Source: Streptomyces sp. CB03234 (GTDB taxonomy: Bacteria > Actinomycetota > Actinomycetes > Streptomycetales > Streptomycetaceae). Taken from it: DNA of 64,000 bases. This document shows, in pieces, positions 8,629-17,814 of the stretch (positions are counted from its first letter, which is position 1; each line of letters opens with the position of its first letter). The notes below the pieces were generated by a model that was given only the letters and a program-made list of their open reading frames with translations, ran no database searches and had not been told where the DNA came from. Location of the stretch: assembly GCF_001905885.1 (NCBI RefSeq), contig NZ_LIYH01000005.1:848610-912609 (forward strand). The letters run 5' to 3'. A program made the position numbers and the translations under genes.

Positions 8629-10461
8629 TCAGGCGGCGCGGACCTCGTGCTCGCCGCGGGCGGGGGTGATGTGGGCGCACGGGCGGCCGGTGGTGGCCGC
8701 GGCGCGGCGGCGGAACGGGCGGGGCAGCTCCACGTTCACGAAGCCCTCCGCCTGCATCGCGGCGAAACCGATGCGCGGCAGGTCACGGGCGTTGCGGTAG
8801 ACGACGAAGCGGGGCTCCCAGCGGGGCTGGAACTTGGCGTTGAACTTGTACAGCGACTCGATCTGGAACCAGCGGGAGAGGAACACCAGCAGGCCGCGCC
8901 AGACCCTGAGGACCGGGCCGGCGCCCAGCTTCTCGCCGCGTGCCAGGGCGGAGCGGAACATCGCGAAGTTCAGCGAGACCCGCTCGATGCCCAGCTTGGG
9001 GGAGGCCTGGAGGGCGGCGACGATGAGAAGTTCGTTCATGCCCGGGTCGGCGGAGCGGTCGCGGCGCATCAGCTCCAGCGACATCCCGTCCGTCCCCCAC
9101 GGCACGAAGTGGATGATCGCCTTCAGGTCGCCGTACGGGGAATCCGGGTCCTCCTTGTGGGCGGTGGCGATGACCGCGTCACCGTCCGCCGGGTCGCCGA
9201 TCCGGCCCAGCGCCATGGAGAAGCCCCGCTCGGTGTCGGTGCCCCGCCAGTCGGCCGCGGCCCGCCGGATCCGCTCCAGCTCGCCGTCCGAGAGGTCACG
9301 GGCGCGCCGGACGCGGGTCGTGTACCCATTGCGCTCGATGCGCTTGACCATCTGGCGCACGTTGCGCATGGCGCGCCCGGTCAGGGAGAAATCCGCGACG
9401 TCCACCACCGCCTCGTCGCCCAGCTCCAGCGCGTCCAGGCCGGTCTCGCGGGTCCAGACCTCACCGCCGGTCTCGGAGCAGCCCATGACGGCGGGCGTCC
9501 AGGAGTGGGCCTTGGCCTCGTCCATGAACCGCTCGATGGCGCCGGGCCAGGCCTCGACGTCACCGATCGGGTCGCCGCTGGCGAGCATCACACCGGAGAC
9601 GACGCGGTAGCAGATGGCGGCCTTGCCGCTGGGGGAGAAGACGACGCCCTTGTCGCGGCGGAGCGCGAAGTGGCCGAGCGAGTCCCGGCCGCCGTGCTTG
9701 TCCAGCAGGGCGCGCAGCCGGGTCTCGTCGTCCTCGGTGAGCCGGGCGACCGGGTGCTCGGGGCGGAAGGCGAGGTAGATGGTGGTGATGGCGGTCAGGA
9801 GGCCGAGGGCGCCGAGCGAGTAGCCGACGGTCCAGTCGACGCCGCCGCGGTACCCGACCGGGCCCTCGATGCCGAACAGGCCGTACAGGACGTGCTCCAG
9901 GCGGTCGCTCAGGCCGGGGCTGCCGACGACCCTCCCGGGGTGGGCGCTGACGATGACCAGGCCGAGCGCGATGGAACCGGCGCCCATGAGGACGAAGTTG
10001 GCGAGCGCCTTCCAGCGGCTGCGCGGGTCGGGCAGGGCCGCGAACTCACCGCGGTGGCGCAGCAGCAGCGCCAGGAGCAGCAGCGAGAAGAGCACCCCGA
10101 TGACGGAGTGGCGGTAGACGAACTGCGCCACGGCGCCGGCCGGCAGCAGGACCACCGCGGCACGCCAGGCGCGGCGCTTGTGGCGCTTGAGCCCGTGGGC
10201 GAGGAGGAGCAGCAGGACGCCGACGCTGAGGGAGAGCGCCGCGGACAGCGGCCCCAGGGTGCCGGGCAGCACCTCGGCGACGGCGTGCATCCGGCTGGCG
10301 CGGAAGCGCGGGAACACCCCGGCGGCGATGTCGATCAGACCGATGATCGTGCACGCCGTACCGACCAGGGAGGGCACCTTCTCGGCGCGTGGCCCGTGCA
10401 GGACACGGCGTATCCGACTCGGAACCGATCCTGACTTATCCCCATCTACCGTGACAGACAT
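8629..10461 (-). CDS. MprF/LysX-like membrane protein with C-terminal DUF2156 domain
   Basis: A 610-residue protein. The N-terminal ~240 residues carry about six membrane helices. The C-terminal ~330 residues match the DUF2156 (GNAT-like) domain of phosphatidylglycerol lysyltransferases: FALRRDKGVVFSPSGKAAIC, MLASGDPIGD, MNELLIVAAL and SLYKFNAKFQPRWEPRFVVY. The family moves an aminoacyl group from tRNA to membrane lipid, changing surface charge and resistance to cationic peptides. There is no fused lysyl-tRNA synthetase as in mycobacterial LysX. ATG at 10461 has GGGAAG upstream. Divergent from the esterase gene; about 150 nt between them holds both promoters. Confidence 0.85.
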   Translation of the reverse strand: MSVTVDGDKSGSVPSRIRRVLHGPRAEKVPSLVGTACTIIGLIDIAAGVFPRFRASRMHAVAEVLPGTLGPLSAALSLSVGVLLLLLAHGLKRHKRRAWRAAVVLLPAGAVAQFVYRHSVIGVLFSLLLLALLLRHRGEFAALPDPRSRWKALANFVLMGAGSIALGLVIVSAHPGRVVGSPGLSDRLEHVLYGLFGIEGPVGYRGGVDWTVGYSLGALGLLTAITTIYLAFRPEHPVARLTEDDETRLRALLDKHGGRDSLGHFALRRDKGVVFSPSGKAAICYRVVSGVMLASGDPIGDVEAWPGAIERFMDEAKAHSWTPAVMGCSETGGEVWTRETGLDALELGDEAVVDVADFSLTGRAMRNVRQMVKRIERNGYTTRVRRARDLSDGELERIRRAAADWRGTDTERGFSMALGRIGDPADGDAVIATAHKEDPDSPYGDLKAIIHFVPWGTDGMSLELMRRDRSADPGMNELLIVAALQASPKLGIERVSLNFAMFRSALARGEKLGAGPVLRVWRGLLVFLSRWFQIESLYKFNAKFQPRWEPRFVVYRNARDLPRIGFAAMQAEGFVNVELPRPFRRRAAATTGRPCAHITPARGEHEVRAA

Positions 10462-10614
10462 CGCTTCCCAAGGCTCCGCAAAGATTCGTTGTGTCCCTTC
10501 GGCCGGAACTGATTCCGTCCGGCCCGGACGATTCGCGCTCTCTAGGACGGGGCTTGTGGGGGGCGGGTTCACTCCCTTCCCGGAAAATCTCGACGAAGAA
10601 GGCTTGAACGACTC

Positions 10615-11727
10615 ATGGGTCTCACCAGCAACAAAGTTCTGGCGCTGGCCGCCCTCCTGGCCGTGCTGCTGTTCGCCGTCACCGTCTGGTGGTGGCCCCG
10701 GCTGGCGCGCGGCGGCTGGCGGCCGGTGCTCGGCAGGATCGGCCTGCTGCTGGCGACCCAGGTGGCGCTGTTCGCCTCCGTCGGACTCGCGGCCAACAAC
10801 TACTTCCTCTTCTACGGCTCCTGGGCCGATCTCTTCGGGCAGGAACAGGAGCTGGGTGTGGTCGTCGACCACTCGGCGGGGAGCAAGGACATCAAGGTCG
10901 TCGGCAAGCAGAAGATCGAGGGGGTGCCCGGCGGTCGCCCGGCGGTCGGCGGACAGGTCCAGAAGGTCGTCGTCGCCGGGGAGACGTCGAAGATCGACAG
11001 CCCGGCGTACGTCTATCTGCCGCCGGAGTACTTTCAGCCGGCGTACGCGAAGAAGACCTTCCCCGCCGCCGTCGTGCTGACCGGCTACCCGGGCACCGCC
11101 GAGAACCTGCTGAAGGGGCTGAAGTACCCGCGTACGGCCTATGAGCAGGCCAAGGAGAAGAAGATGCAGCCGATGATCCTGGTGATGATGCGGCCGACCG
11201 TGGCCCCGCCGCGCGACACGGAGTGCGTCGACATCCCGGGCGGCCCGCAGACGGAGACCTTCTTCGCCAAGGACCTGCCCAAGGCGGTCTCCGAGACGTA
11301 CCGCGTCGGCACCGCACCCCGGAACTGGGGCTTCATCGGCAACTCGACCGGCGGTTACTGCGCGCTGAAGATCGCGATGCACCACCCGGAGCAGTACGCC
11401 GCCGGCGCGGGCCTGTCCGCGTACTACAAGGCCGCCGAGGACATGACGACCGGCGACCTCTTCCACGGTGACCAGCGCCTGCGCAACCGGGCCAACCTGC
11501 TGTGGAGCCTGGACAACCTGCCGCAGGGCCAGTCGTCGTTCCTCGTCACCACCTCCCGCAAGGGTGAGGGGAACCTCAAGGGAACCCTCTCCTTCATCAA
11601 GAAGGTGAAGTCGCCCGCGCGCGTCTCGTCGATCACCCTCGACAGCGGCGGGCACAACTTCAACACCTGGAACCGGGAGATCCCGCCGGCGCTGGTGTGG
11701 ATGAGCGGCCGGCTCAGCGCGGCCTGA
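10615..11727 (+). CDS. Membrane-anchored alpha/beta-hydrolase esterase (antigen 85/esterase D type)
   Basis: 370 residues. Two N-terminal hydrophobic segments (about 8-28 and 43-62) precede an extracytoplasmic esterase domain. The nucleophile elbow is GNSTGG (Ser), YVYLPPEYF and VVLTGYPG belong to the core, and a C-terminal GGHNFNTWN supplies the likely catalytic His. Similar proteins are annotated as putative esterases related to mycobacterial mycolyltransferases; the substrate is unknown. Divergently paired with the MprF-like gene, so a joint envelope-lipid role is possible. Confidence 0.82.
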   Translation: MGLTSNKVLALAALLAVLLFAVTVWWWPRLARGGWRPVLGRIGLLLATQVALFASVGLAANNYFLFYGSWADLFGQEQELGVVVDHSAGSKDIKVVGKQKIEGVPGGRPAVGGQVQKVVVAGETSKIDSPAYVYLPPEYFQPAYAKKTFPAAVVLTGYPGTAENLLKGLKYPRTAYEQAKEKKMQPMILVMMRPTVAPPRDTECVDIPGGPQTETFFAKDLPKAVSETYRVGTAPRNWGFIGNSTGGYCALKIAMHHPEQYAAGAGLSAYYKAAEDMTTGDLFHGDQRLRNRANLLWSLDNLPQGQSSFLVTTSRKGEGNLKGTLSFIKKVKSPARVSSITLDSGGHNFNTWNREIPPALVWMSGRLSAA

Positions 11728-11731
11728 TGAC

Positions 11732-12874
11732 TCAGCCGACCGTCTGGACGTCCACTTCGGTACGGGCGATGTCCCGCGTGTCCGCGTCGATCGAGCGGCG
11801 CAGCGCCTCGTGCAGCCGGGCCGGGGTCAGCACGCCGAGGAAACGTCCCCTCTCACCGCGGTCGATGACGGCGATCCAGCCCGCGTCGTGCTGGAGCATG
11901 GTCGCGAAGGCCTGCTTCAGCGTGGCGCCGACCGGAAGCCACGCCTCCATGCGGCGGGCGTGGTCGCCCACGGTCCCGGTGGAGCGGGCGGCCTGCTCGG
12001 CGGAGATCCAGCCGTGCAGGTTGTCGTCGCGGTCCAGGACGACGGCCCAGCGCGAGCCGAGCTCGCGGGGCAGCGCGTCGTCCAGGTGGACGACCGGCGG
12101 CTGTTCGAGGTCGCTCTCCTCGATGGGCGTGACGGACAGCCGCTTGAGGCCGCGGTCCGCGCCGACGAAGTCGGCGACGTACGGGGTGGCGGGCGCGCCC
12201 AGCACGGTGGCCGGCGCGTCGAACTGCTCGATCCTGCCCTGCCCGTAGACGGCGATGCGGTCGCCGAGCCGGACGGCCTCCTCGATGTCGTGGGTGACGA
12301 ACAGGACCGTCTTGCGCACCTCCGACTGGAGCTTGAGGAACTCGCTCTGCAGGTGCTCGCGTACGACCGGGTCGACCGCGCCGAACGGCTCGTCCATCAG
12401 CAGGACGGGCGGGTCGGCGGCCAGGGCGCGGGCGACGCCGACGCGCTGGCGCTGGCCGCCGGAGAGCTGCTCGGGGTAGCGGTCGCCGTGGACGGACGGG
12501 TCGAGGCCGACGAGGTCGAGGAGTTCGGCGGCACGGGCGCGGGCCGTGGCACGTTTGACGCCGAGCAGGTGGGGGACGGTCGCGGTGTTCTCCAGGACCG
12601 TCTTGTGAGGGAAGAGACCGACCTGCTGGATGACATAGCCGATCCGGCGGCGCAGCTGGACGGGGTCGGCGTCCGCGATGTCCTGGCCGTCGACGAATAT
12701 CCGGCCCTCGGTCGGCTCGATCAGCCGGTTGACCATCTTCATCGTGGTGGTCTTGCCGCAGCCGGACGGCCCGACAAGTGTGACCAGTTCGCCCTCGGCC
12801 ACCTCGAACGACAGGTCGTCGACGGCGGTCGTGCCGTCCGCGTACCGCTTGGTGACGCGCTCGAATCGGATCAT
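11732..12874 (-). CDS. Osmoprotectant-type ABC transporter ATP-binding protein with CBS domains
   Basis: 380-residue ATPase of the ProV/OpuCA group. Walker A is GPSGCGKT (35-42), the signature is LSGGQRQR, and Walker B is VLLMDEPFGAVDP. The C-terminal ~130 residues contain two CBS-like modules (RWAVVLDRDDNLHGWIS and AGWIAVIDRGERGRFLGVL), which sense ionic strength or nucleotides in OpuCA. The ATG at 12874 (MIRFERV) is chosen; an in-frame ATG at 12883 would add three residues. Divergent from its two permeases and binding protein. The stop lies 4 nt from the end of the convergent esterase gene. Confidence 0.9.
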   Translation of the reverse strand: MIRFERVTKRYADGTTAVDDLSFEVAEGELVTLVGPSGCGKTTTMKMVNRLIEPTEGRIFVDGQDIADADPVQLRRRIGYVIQQVGLFPHKTVLENTATVPHLLGVKRATARARAAELLDLVGLDPSVHGDRYPEQLSGGQRQRVGVARALAADPPVLLMDEPFGAVDPVVREHLQSEFLKLQSEVRKTVLFVTHDIEEAVRLGDRIAVYGQGRIEQFDAPATVLGAPATPYVADFVGADRGLKRLSVTPIEESDLEQPPVVHLDDALPRELGSRWAVVLDRDDNLHGWISAEQAARSTGTVGDHARRMEAWLPVGATLKQAFATMLQHDAGWIAVIDRGERGRFLGVLTPARLHEALRRSIDADTRDIARTEVDVQTVG

Positions 12875-13036
12875 GGCTCCCATTGTGGCCGGTGGCGGCC
12901 CCGGCGGGGTCGCGCGGCGTGTGAAGGCCGTGTTTCCGGGCTGTGGTGACGATCGGTGATTGTCAGTGGTGGAGGTTAGGGTCGTTGTCGGGTCGAACAC
13001 CGGCTCGGACGCTGACGGGGGAGGAGGTGGGGGCGG

Positions 13037-13840
13037 GTGGTCGGCGAGGGGTGCCTGGCGGCCAACGACTGGATCTGCGGGGAGTATGTCCGCTCCCGCG
13101 CCCAGGAGTTGACCGAGGCCACGGTCCAGCATGTGTGGATCACTGCCGTGTCGGTGCTGATCGGAGTGGCCGTGGCCTTTCCGCTGGCGCTGCTGGTGCG
13201 CGCCCGGCCGCGGCTGGCGGCGCCGGTGCTGGGCTTGACGACCGTGCTGTACGCGATTCCGTCGCTGGCGATGTTCTCGCTGCTGCTGCCGTTCTTCGGC
13301 CTGTCGGCCGCCCTGGTGGTGACCGGGCTGGTGCTGTACTCGCTGACCATTCTGGTACGCAACATCCTGGCCGGGCTCGCCGCGGTGCCCGAGGAGGCCC
13401 GGGAGGCGGCGCGCGGGATGGGGTACGGGCCGGGGCGGCTGCTGTGGGAGGTCGAACTGCCGCTGGCCGTACCGGCGGTGATGGCGGGCGTGCGGATGGC
13501 GACGGTGTCGACGGTCGCCCTGACGACGGTGGGCGCGCTGGTGGACTACGGCGGTCTGGGCACCCTCATCGCGACGGGGCTGAAGAGCTTCTTCAAGGCG
13601 CAGGTGCTGACCGCGTCGGTGCTGTGCGTGCTGCTCGCGGTCACGGCCGACCTGCTGCTGCTCTGGCTGCAGCGGCTCCTGACGCCGTGGACCCGTACGC
13701 CCGGGGCCCGTACGCCCGGGGCCCGTACGCCCGGGGCCCGTACGCCCGGGGCCCGTACGCCCGGGGCCCGTACGCCCGGGACGCGTACGCCCGGGACGCG
13801 AATACCCGGCACACGCATACGCATACGCAAGGCGGGATGA
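13037..13840 (+). CDS. Osmoprotectant-type ABC transporter permease 1
   Basis: 267-residue ProW/OpuCB-type membrane subunit with about five membrane helices. The EAA-like cytoplasmic loop is visible as EEAREAARGMGYGPGRLLWEV. The GTG at 13037 follows a purine-rich GAGGAGGTGGGGG. The last ~45 residues, after the final helix, are an abnormal repeat of Arg-Thr-Pro-Gly-Ala encoded by a 15-nt tandem repeat (13694-13813), ending in a basic RIRIRKAG. That tail is not part of the family fold. Followed after 3 nt by the second permease. Confidence 0.9.
   Translation: MVGEGCLAANDWICGEYVRSRAQELTEATVQHVWITAVSVLIGVAVAFPLALLVRARPRLAAPVLGLTTVLYAIPSLAMFSLLLPFFGLSAALVVTGLVLYSLTILVRNILAGLAAVPEEAREAARGMGYGPGRLLWEVELPLAVPAVMAGVRMATVSTVALTTVGALVDYGGLGTLIATGLKSFFKAQVLTASVLCVLLAVTADLLLLWLQRLLTPWTRTPGARTPGARTPGARTPGARTPGARTPGTRTPGTRIPGTRIRIRKAG
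13694..13813. repeat. 15-nt minisatellite in permease 3' end
   Basis: The unit CGTACGCCCGGGGCC is repeated perfectly five times from 13694 to 13768. It is followed by two copies ending GGGACG (13769, 13784) and a decayed copy from 13799. Each unit holds two 6-bp palindromes (CGTACG, CCCGGG). The period of 15 keeps the reading frame, so copy number can vary without a frameshift. Confidence 0.95.
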
Positions 13841-13843
13841 GCG

Positions 13844-14521
13844 ATGGGCGCGGTGGCCGATGCCTGGACGTGGCTGACGACCGGGGCGAACTGGCAGGGC
13901 GAGAGCGGCGTGGGGAACCGGCTGGCCGAGCACCTGTGGTTCAGCGGCGTGTGCCTGGCGGTCGCGTGCCTGATCGCCCTGCCGCTCGCGCTGTGGCTCG
14001 GCCACATCGGCCGGGGCGGCGCGCTCGCCGTCAACATCTCCAACGCAGGGCGCGCGGTGCCCACGCTGGCGGTGCTGGTGCTGCTGACGCTCACCCCGCT
14101 CGGCAGGCACGGCGACCTGCCGACGATCATCGCGCTGGTGCTGTTCGCCGTGCCGCCGCTGCTCACCAACGCGTACGTGGGGATGCGCGAGGTGGACCGG
14201 GCGGTGGTCGAGGCGGCGCGTGGGATGGGGATGTCGGGCGGCCAGGTGTTCCGCCGGGTGGAGCTGCCCCTCGCGTACCCGATGGTGATGACAGGTCTGC
14301 GGTCGGCGACCGTGCAGGTGATCGCCACCGCGACGCTCGCCGCGATGGCGGGCGAGGGCGGGCTGGGCCGGATCATCACCGCCGGCTTCAACACCAACAA
14401 CACCCCGCAGGTGGTCGCCGGGGCGCTGGTGGTCGGTGCGCTCGCCCTGCTGGCCGAGGGCCTGCTGGTGCTGGCGGGCCGGGTGCTCGACCCCATGCGG
14501 GCGACCCGGCGCGCCCACTGA
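13844..14521 (+). CDS. Osmoprotectant-type ABC transporter permease 2
   Basis: 225-residue partner permease with the same fold as permease 1. It has a cytoplasmic coupling loop VVEAARGMGMSGGQVFRRVELPL and about five membrane helices. The ATG is three bases after the permease 1 stop. It lacks any repeat tail. Together with permease 1, the ATPase and the lipoprotein it makes a complete glycine betaine/carnitine/choline-type importer; the true substrate cannot be read from sequence. Confidence 0.9.
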   Translation: MGAVADAWTWLTTGANWQGESGVGNRLAEHLWFSGVCLAVACLIALPLALWLGHIGRGGALAVNISNAGRAVPTLAVLVLLTLTPLGRHGDLPTIIALVLFAVPPLLTNAYVGMREVDRAVVEAARGMGMSGGQVFRRVELPLAYPMVMTGLRSATVQVIATATLAAMAGEGGLGRIITAGFNTNNTPQVVAGALVVGALALLAEGLLVLAGRVLDPMRATRRAH

Positions 14522-14564
14522 CCGAAGCCGAACGACTGGACAGCTGGACCGGACGGAGAACGTG

Positions 14565-15545
14565 ATGAGCAGGATTTCGAGCATGGCGGGTGCGGTGCTG
14601 GGCGTGGTGGCACTCACCGGCGGGCTGGCCGCGTGCGGCGGCGGCCAGAGCCTGGAGGAGCGGGGCGGTTCGGACAGCTCGCCGGGCGGCGGCGGTACCA
14701 AGGGGACGCTGGTCGTCGGCTCGGCGGGCTTCACCGAGGCCAACGTACTGGCGGAGCTGTACGCACAGGTACTGAAGGACGCCGGATACTCCACGTCCAT
14801 CAAGACCGTGGAGAACCGCGAGCTCTACGAACCGTCCCTGGAGAAGGGCGACATCGACGTCGTACCGGAATACGCGGCTACGCTTGCGGAATTCCTGAAC
14901 GCCAAGGTGAACGGTCCCAAGGCGGTCGAGGAGAAGCCGGTCGCGTCCAGCGATGTCACCGCCACCGTAACGGCGTTGGAGAAGCTCGCAGGACCGCGCG
15001 GTCTGAAGGTGCTCCCGGCGGGTTCGGCGGTCGATCAGAACGCGTTCGCGGTCACCCGGGAATTCGCCGGGAAGAACAAGCTCAGGACGCTTTCGGATCT
15101 CGGCGCGTCCAAGCTGAAGGTCAGGATCGCGGCCGGTGACGAGTGCGCGATACGGCCGTTCTGCGCGCCCGGGCTGAAGAAGACGTACGGCATCGATGTG
15201 ACGGGCATCGATCCCAAGGGCGTGGGCACGCCCCAGGCCAAGCAGGCCGTGAAGGACGGCGTCGACCAGCTCGTCCTGACCACGACGACCGACGCGACCC
15301 TGGACAACTTCGGGCTGGTGCTGCTGGAGGACGACAAGAAGCTGCAGAACGCCGACAATGTGCTGCCGGTCGTGAATGCGAAGGACGCGGGTTCGGCGGA
15401 GATAGCCGCGGCTCTCAACAAGATCACCAAGGCGCTGACGACCGAGGACCTGGTGGAGTTGAACAGGAAGGTCGACGCCGATCGGGCAAAGCCGGCGGAC
15501 GTGGCGAGGGCTTACCTGGAGTCCAAGGGGCTGATCAAGAAGTAA
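14565..15545 (+). CDS. Osmoprotectant-type substrate-binding lipoprotein
   Basis: 326 residues with a lipoprotein signal peptide and lipobox LAAC near residue 22, followed by a Gly/Ser-rich linker. The mature domain (VVGSAGFTEANVLAELYAQV, then DIDVVPEYAATLAEFL) matches OpuAC/ProX binding proteins. The ATG at 14565 has GGAG upstream; a GTG directly before it is an alternative. Anchored outside the membrane, it delivers substrate to the two preceding permeases. Confidence 0.92.
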   Translation: MSRISSMAGAVLGVVALTGGLAACGGGQSLEERGGSDSSPGGGGTKGTLVVGSAGFTEANVLAELYAQVLKDAGYSTSIKTVENRELYEPSLEKGDIDVVPEYAATLAEFLNAKVNGPKAVEEKPVASSDVTATVTALEKLAGPRGLKVLPAGSAVDQNAFAVTREFAGKNKLRTLSDLGASKLKVRIAAGDECAIRPFCAPGLKKTYGIDVTGIDPKGVGTPQAKQAVKDGVDQLVLTTTTDATLDNFGLVLLEDDKKLQNADNVLPVVNAKDAGSAEIAAALNKITKALTTEDLVELNRKVDADRAKPADVARAYLESKGLIKK

Positions 15546-15581
15546 GGGCGCAGGGGGGCGCCGGCCCGGTTCCGGAAGCCG

Positions 15582-15598
15582 TCCGAACACGGTTCGGA
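15582..15598. terminator. Short dyad after binding-protein gene
   Basis: TCCGAAC and GTTCGGA form a 7-bp stem with a 3-nt loop, 37 nt after the stop codon. It is a weak terminator or an operator for the next gene. Confidence 0.35.
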
Positions 15599-15651
15599 TC
15601 ACAGGGCCGAAACATTGCCGGGGCGGCCCCCCATACGACACCTACGCACGG

Positions 15652-15657
15652 TAAATT
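15652..15657 (+). promoter_or_regulatory. -10-like TAAATT, leaderless start
   Basis: TAAATT is followed by seven bases and the ATG at 15665. No ribosome-binding site is present. Confidence 0.4.
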
Positions 15658-15664
15658 TCAGGCC

Positions 15665-16660
15665 ATGCCACGTGGACGCCACCGCCATTCCCCACCCCTG
15701 CACAAACTTCTGCCCCCTTCCGCGGTAGCCGGAGCGGCCGTTGTGTGCGCCGGCGGCGCCTGGCTCCTCGCCGATCCGCTGGTGCTGCGCTTCCTGGCCG
15801 CCGCCGCGGCCGCGGCGGCCGTCACCGGCTCGGTCCTGATGCGCAGTTGGGACCGCGCCGCCGGCCGCCGGGTCGCCGAACTGACCCGGGCCCGGGCCGG
15901 TGACCAGTGGCGTACCGAGGAGCGCATAGCCGAGCTGGAGAGCGACCTGGAGGAATCCCGCGAGCTGCGCGCCAAGCTCGACGCCAAACTGCGCGCCAAG
16001 CGGGTCGAACTGGCCGCGCTGCGGGGTGAGCACGCCGAGCTGCTGCGGCGGTACGCCACCGCCGAGACCGAGCGCGCCAGCGCCCTGGAAGGCCGTCGGC
16101 AGCTCGCCCTGGAGGCCGCCGCGCCCACCCGGGCGCTGGCCGCCGCGAGTTCCACGCCCACGCCGGCCGCGTACCTCCAGGCCGCCAAGGCGCTGGAGAA
16201 CCTCACGCGCAACGCCGCGGTCCAGGAGGCCAGGCGTACCACCGAGGAGGCCCGGCGCCGCGACCTGGCCGAGCGGGCCGGTCAGGCGGACGAGCCGCAG
16301 GGGAAGCACGCGGCGGCCGTCGAGCGGCAGCAGCACGCCCCCCCGTCGTCCGCCGCCCCCTTCGTCACCGGCGCGTCCGCGATGCGCCCGGTCCCGCCGG
16401 CCGCCGCCGTCGTGCCGTACACCGCACCGCGCCGCCCGGCGCCGCGCCTCCAGGGCGGCTTCGACTTCTTCGGTACGAAGAAGTCCCCCGCCGCCATCGA
16501 AGCCGTGCAGCACGAGGACCTCGCGGACGTCGTGGGCGAGGAGGCCCTGGCCGTACGGCGCAGGGAGGACCGCGCGGTCGGCAAGGTCATCGACCTGACC
16601 GCGCACGACGAGACCGAGCAGCTCGACGTGGTGGAGCTGCGGCGCGACGCCGTGTCCTGA
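15665..16660 (+). CDS. Hypothetical membrane-anchored coiled-coil protein
   Basis: 331 residues, no family recognised. A basic N-terminus is followed by two hydrophobic stretches (about 19-36 and 41-58). A long charged heptad-like region (about 65-150, rich in RxAELExxLEE patterns) predicts a coiled coil. The C-terminal third is Ala/Pro-rich with a few conserved-looking acidic segments. It could be a cytoplasmic coiled coil tethered to the membrane. The gene appears leaderless and is convergent with the NuoD-like gene, 11 nt apart. Confidence 0.75.
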   Translation: MPRGRHRHSPPLHKLLPPSAVAGAAVVCAGGAWLLADPLVLRFLAAAAAAAAVTGSVLMRSWDRAAGRRVAELTRARAGDQWRTEERIAELESDLEESRELRAKLDAKLRAKRVELAALRGEHAELLRRYATAETERASALEGRRQLALEAAAPTRALAAASSTPTPAAYLQAAKALENLTRNAAVQEARRTTEEARRRDLAERAGQADEPQGKHAAAVERQQHAPPSSAAPFVTGASAMRPVPPAAAVVPYTAPRRPAPRLQGGFDFFGTKKSPAAIEAVQHEDLADVVGEEALAVRRREDRAVGKVIDLTAHDETEQLDVVELRRDAVS

Positions 16661-16671
16661 CCGGCCGCGGG

Positions 16672-17814
16672 CTACTTGTCGATGTCGCCGACGACGAAGA
16701 AGAACGACCCCAGGATCGCCACCATGTCCGCGACGAGCGTGCCGGGCAGCAGTTCGACCAGCGCCTGGATGTTGTTGTAGGACGCCGAGCGCAGCTTGAG
16801 GCGGTAAGGGGTCTTGTCGCCCTTGGAGACCAGGTAGTAGCCGTTGAGGCCGAGCGGGTTCTCGGTCCAGGCGTACGTGTGGCCCTCGGGCGCCTTGAGG
16901 ACCTTCGGCAGCCGCTGGTTGATCGGACCGGGCGGCAGTTCGGCGATCCGGTCCAGGCAGGCGTCCGCGAGGTCCAGCGAGTTGTGGGTCTGCCCCAGCA
17001 GGCACTCGAAGCGCGCCAGGCAGTCGCCCTCGGTGCGGGTGACGACCTCCAGGGCGTCCTGGAGCTCCCCGTACGCCAGGTACGGCTCGTCGCGGCGCAG
17101 GTCGAAGTCGACGCCCGAGGCGCGGGCGATCGGGCCGCTGACCCCGTACGCGTGGACGATCTCCGGCGACAGGACGCCGACGCCGCGGGTGCGGCCGCGG
17201 AAGATCTCGTTGCCGAGGACGAGCCGGTCGTAGACGTCCATCCGGGAACGGACCTCGGCGACCGCGTCGCGGGCGCGGCCGAGCCAGCCGGCCGGCAGGT
17301 CCTCCTTGAGGCCGCCGACCCGGTTGAACATGTAGTGCATCCGGCCGCCGGAGACCTCCTCCATGACGTGCTGGAGGTCCTCCCGCTCCCGGAAGGCGTG
17401 GAAGATCGGGGTGATACCGCCCAGTTCGAGGGGGTACGAGCCGAGGAACATCAGGTGGTTCAGGACCCGGTTCAGCTCGGCGAGGAGCGTGCGGGTCCAC
17501 ACGGCCCGCTCCGGGACCTCCATGCCGAGCATCCGCTCGACGGCCATGACGACACCGAGCTCGTTGGAGAACGCCGACAGCCAGTCGTGGCGGTTGGCCA
17601 GCATGATGATCTGGCGGTAGTCGCGCGCCTCGAAGAGCTTCTCCGCGCCGCGGTGCATATAGCCGACGACCGGCTCGGCGTGCCGGATCACCTCCCCGTC
17701 CAGGACGAGGCGGAGGCGCAGCACGCCGTGCGTGGAGGGGTGCTGGGGTCCGATGTTCAGCACCATGTCGGTGCTTTCCGCGGCACCGCCGATGCCGACC
17801 GTGGTCTCCGTCAT
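16672..17814 (-). CDS. nuoD2: Orphan NuoD-like (NADH dehydrogenase 49-kDa subunit) protein
   Basis: 380 residues, similar over its length to the complex I subunit NuoD/NDUFS2, but with no other nuo gene nearby. Conserved features include NIGPQHPSTHGVLR (His29 equals the quinone-site His), MHRGAEK (Arg55) and the C-terminal YYLVSKGDKTPYRLKLR and GSFFFVVGDIDK. The quinone-site Tyr of the RxDY motif is replaced: here the sequence is NRHDWL, with Trp78. It starts with an ATGA overlap on the MidA-like methyltransferase. Streptomycetes are known to carry such an extra NuoD; its role is not known to me. Confidence 0.88.
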   Translation of the reverse strand: MTETTVGIGGAAESTDMVLNIGPQHPSTHGVLRLRLVLDGEVIRHAEPVVGYMHRGAEKLFEARDYRQIIMLANRHDWLSAFSNELGVVMAVERMLGMEVPERAVWTRTLLAELNRVLNHLMFLGSYPLELGGITPIFHAFREREDLQHVMEEVSGGRMHYMFNRVGGLKEDLPAGWLGRARDAVAEVRSRMDVYDRLVLGNEIFRGRTRGVGVLSPEIVHAYGVSGPIARASGVDFDLRRDEPYLAYGELQDALEVVTRTEGDCLARFECLLGQTHNSLDLADACLDRIAELPPGPINQRLPKVLKAPEGHTYAWTENPLGLNGYYLVSKGDKTPYRLKLRSASYNNIQALVELLPGTLVADMVAILGSFFFVVGDIDK

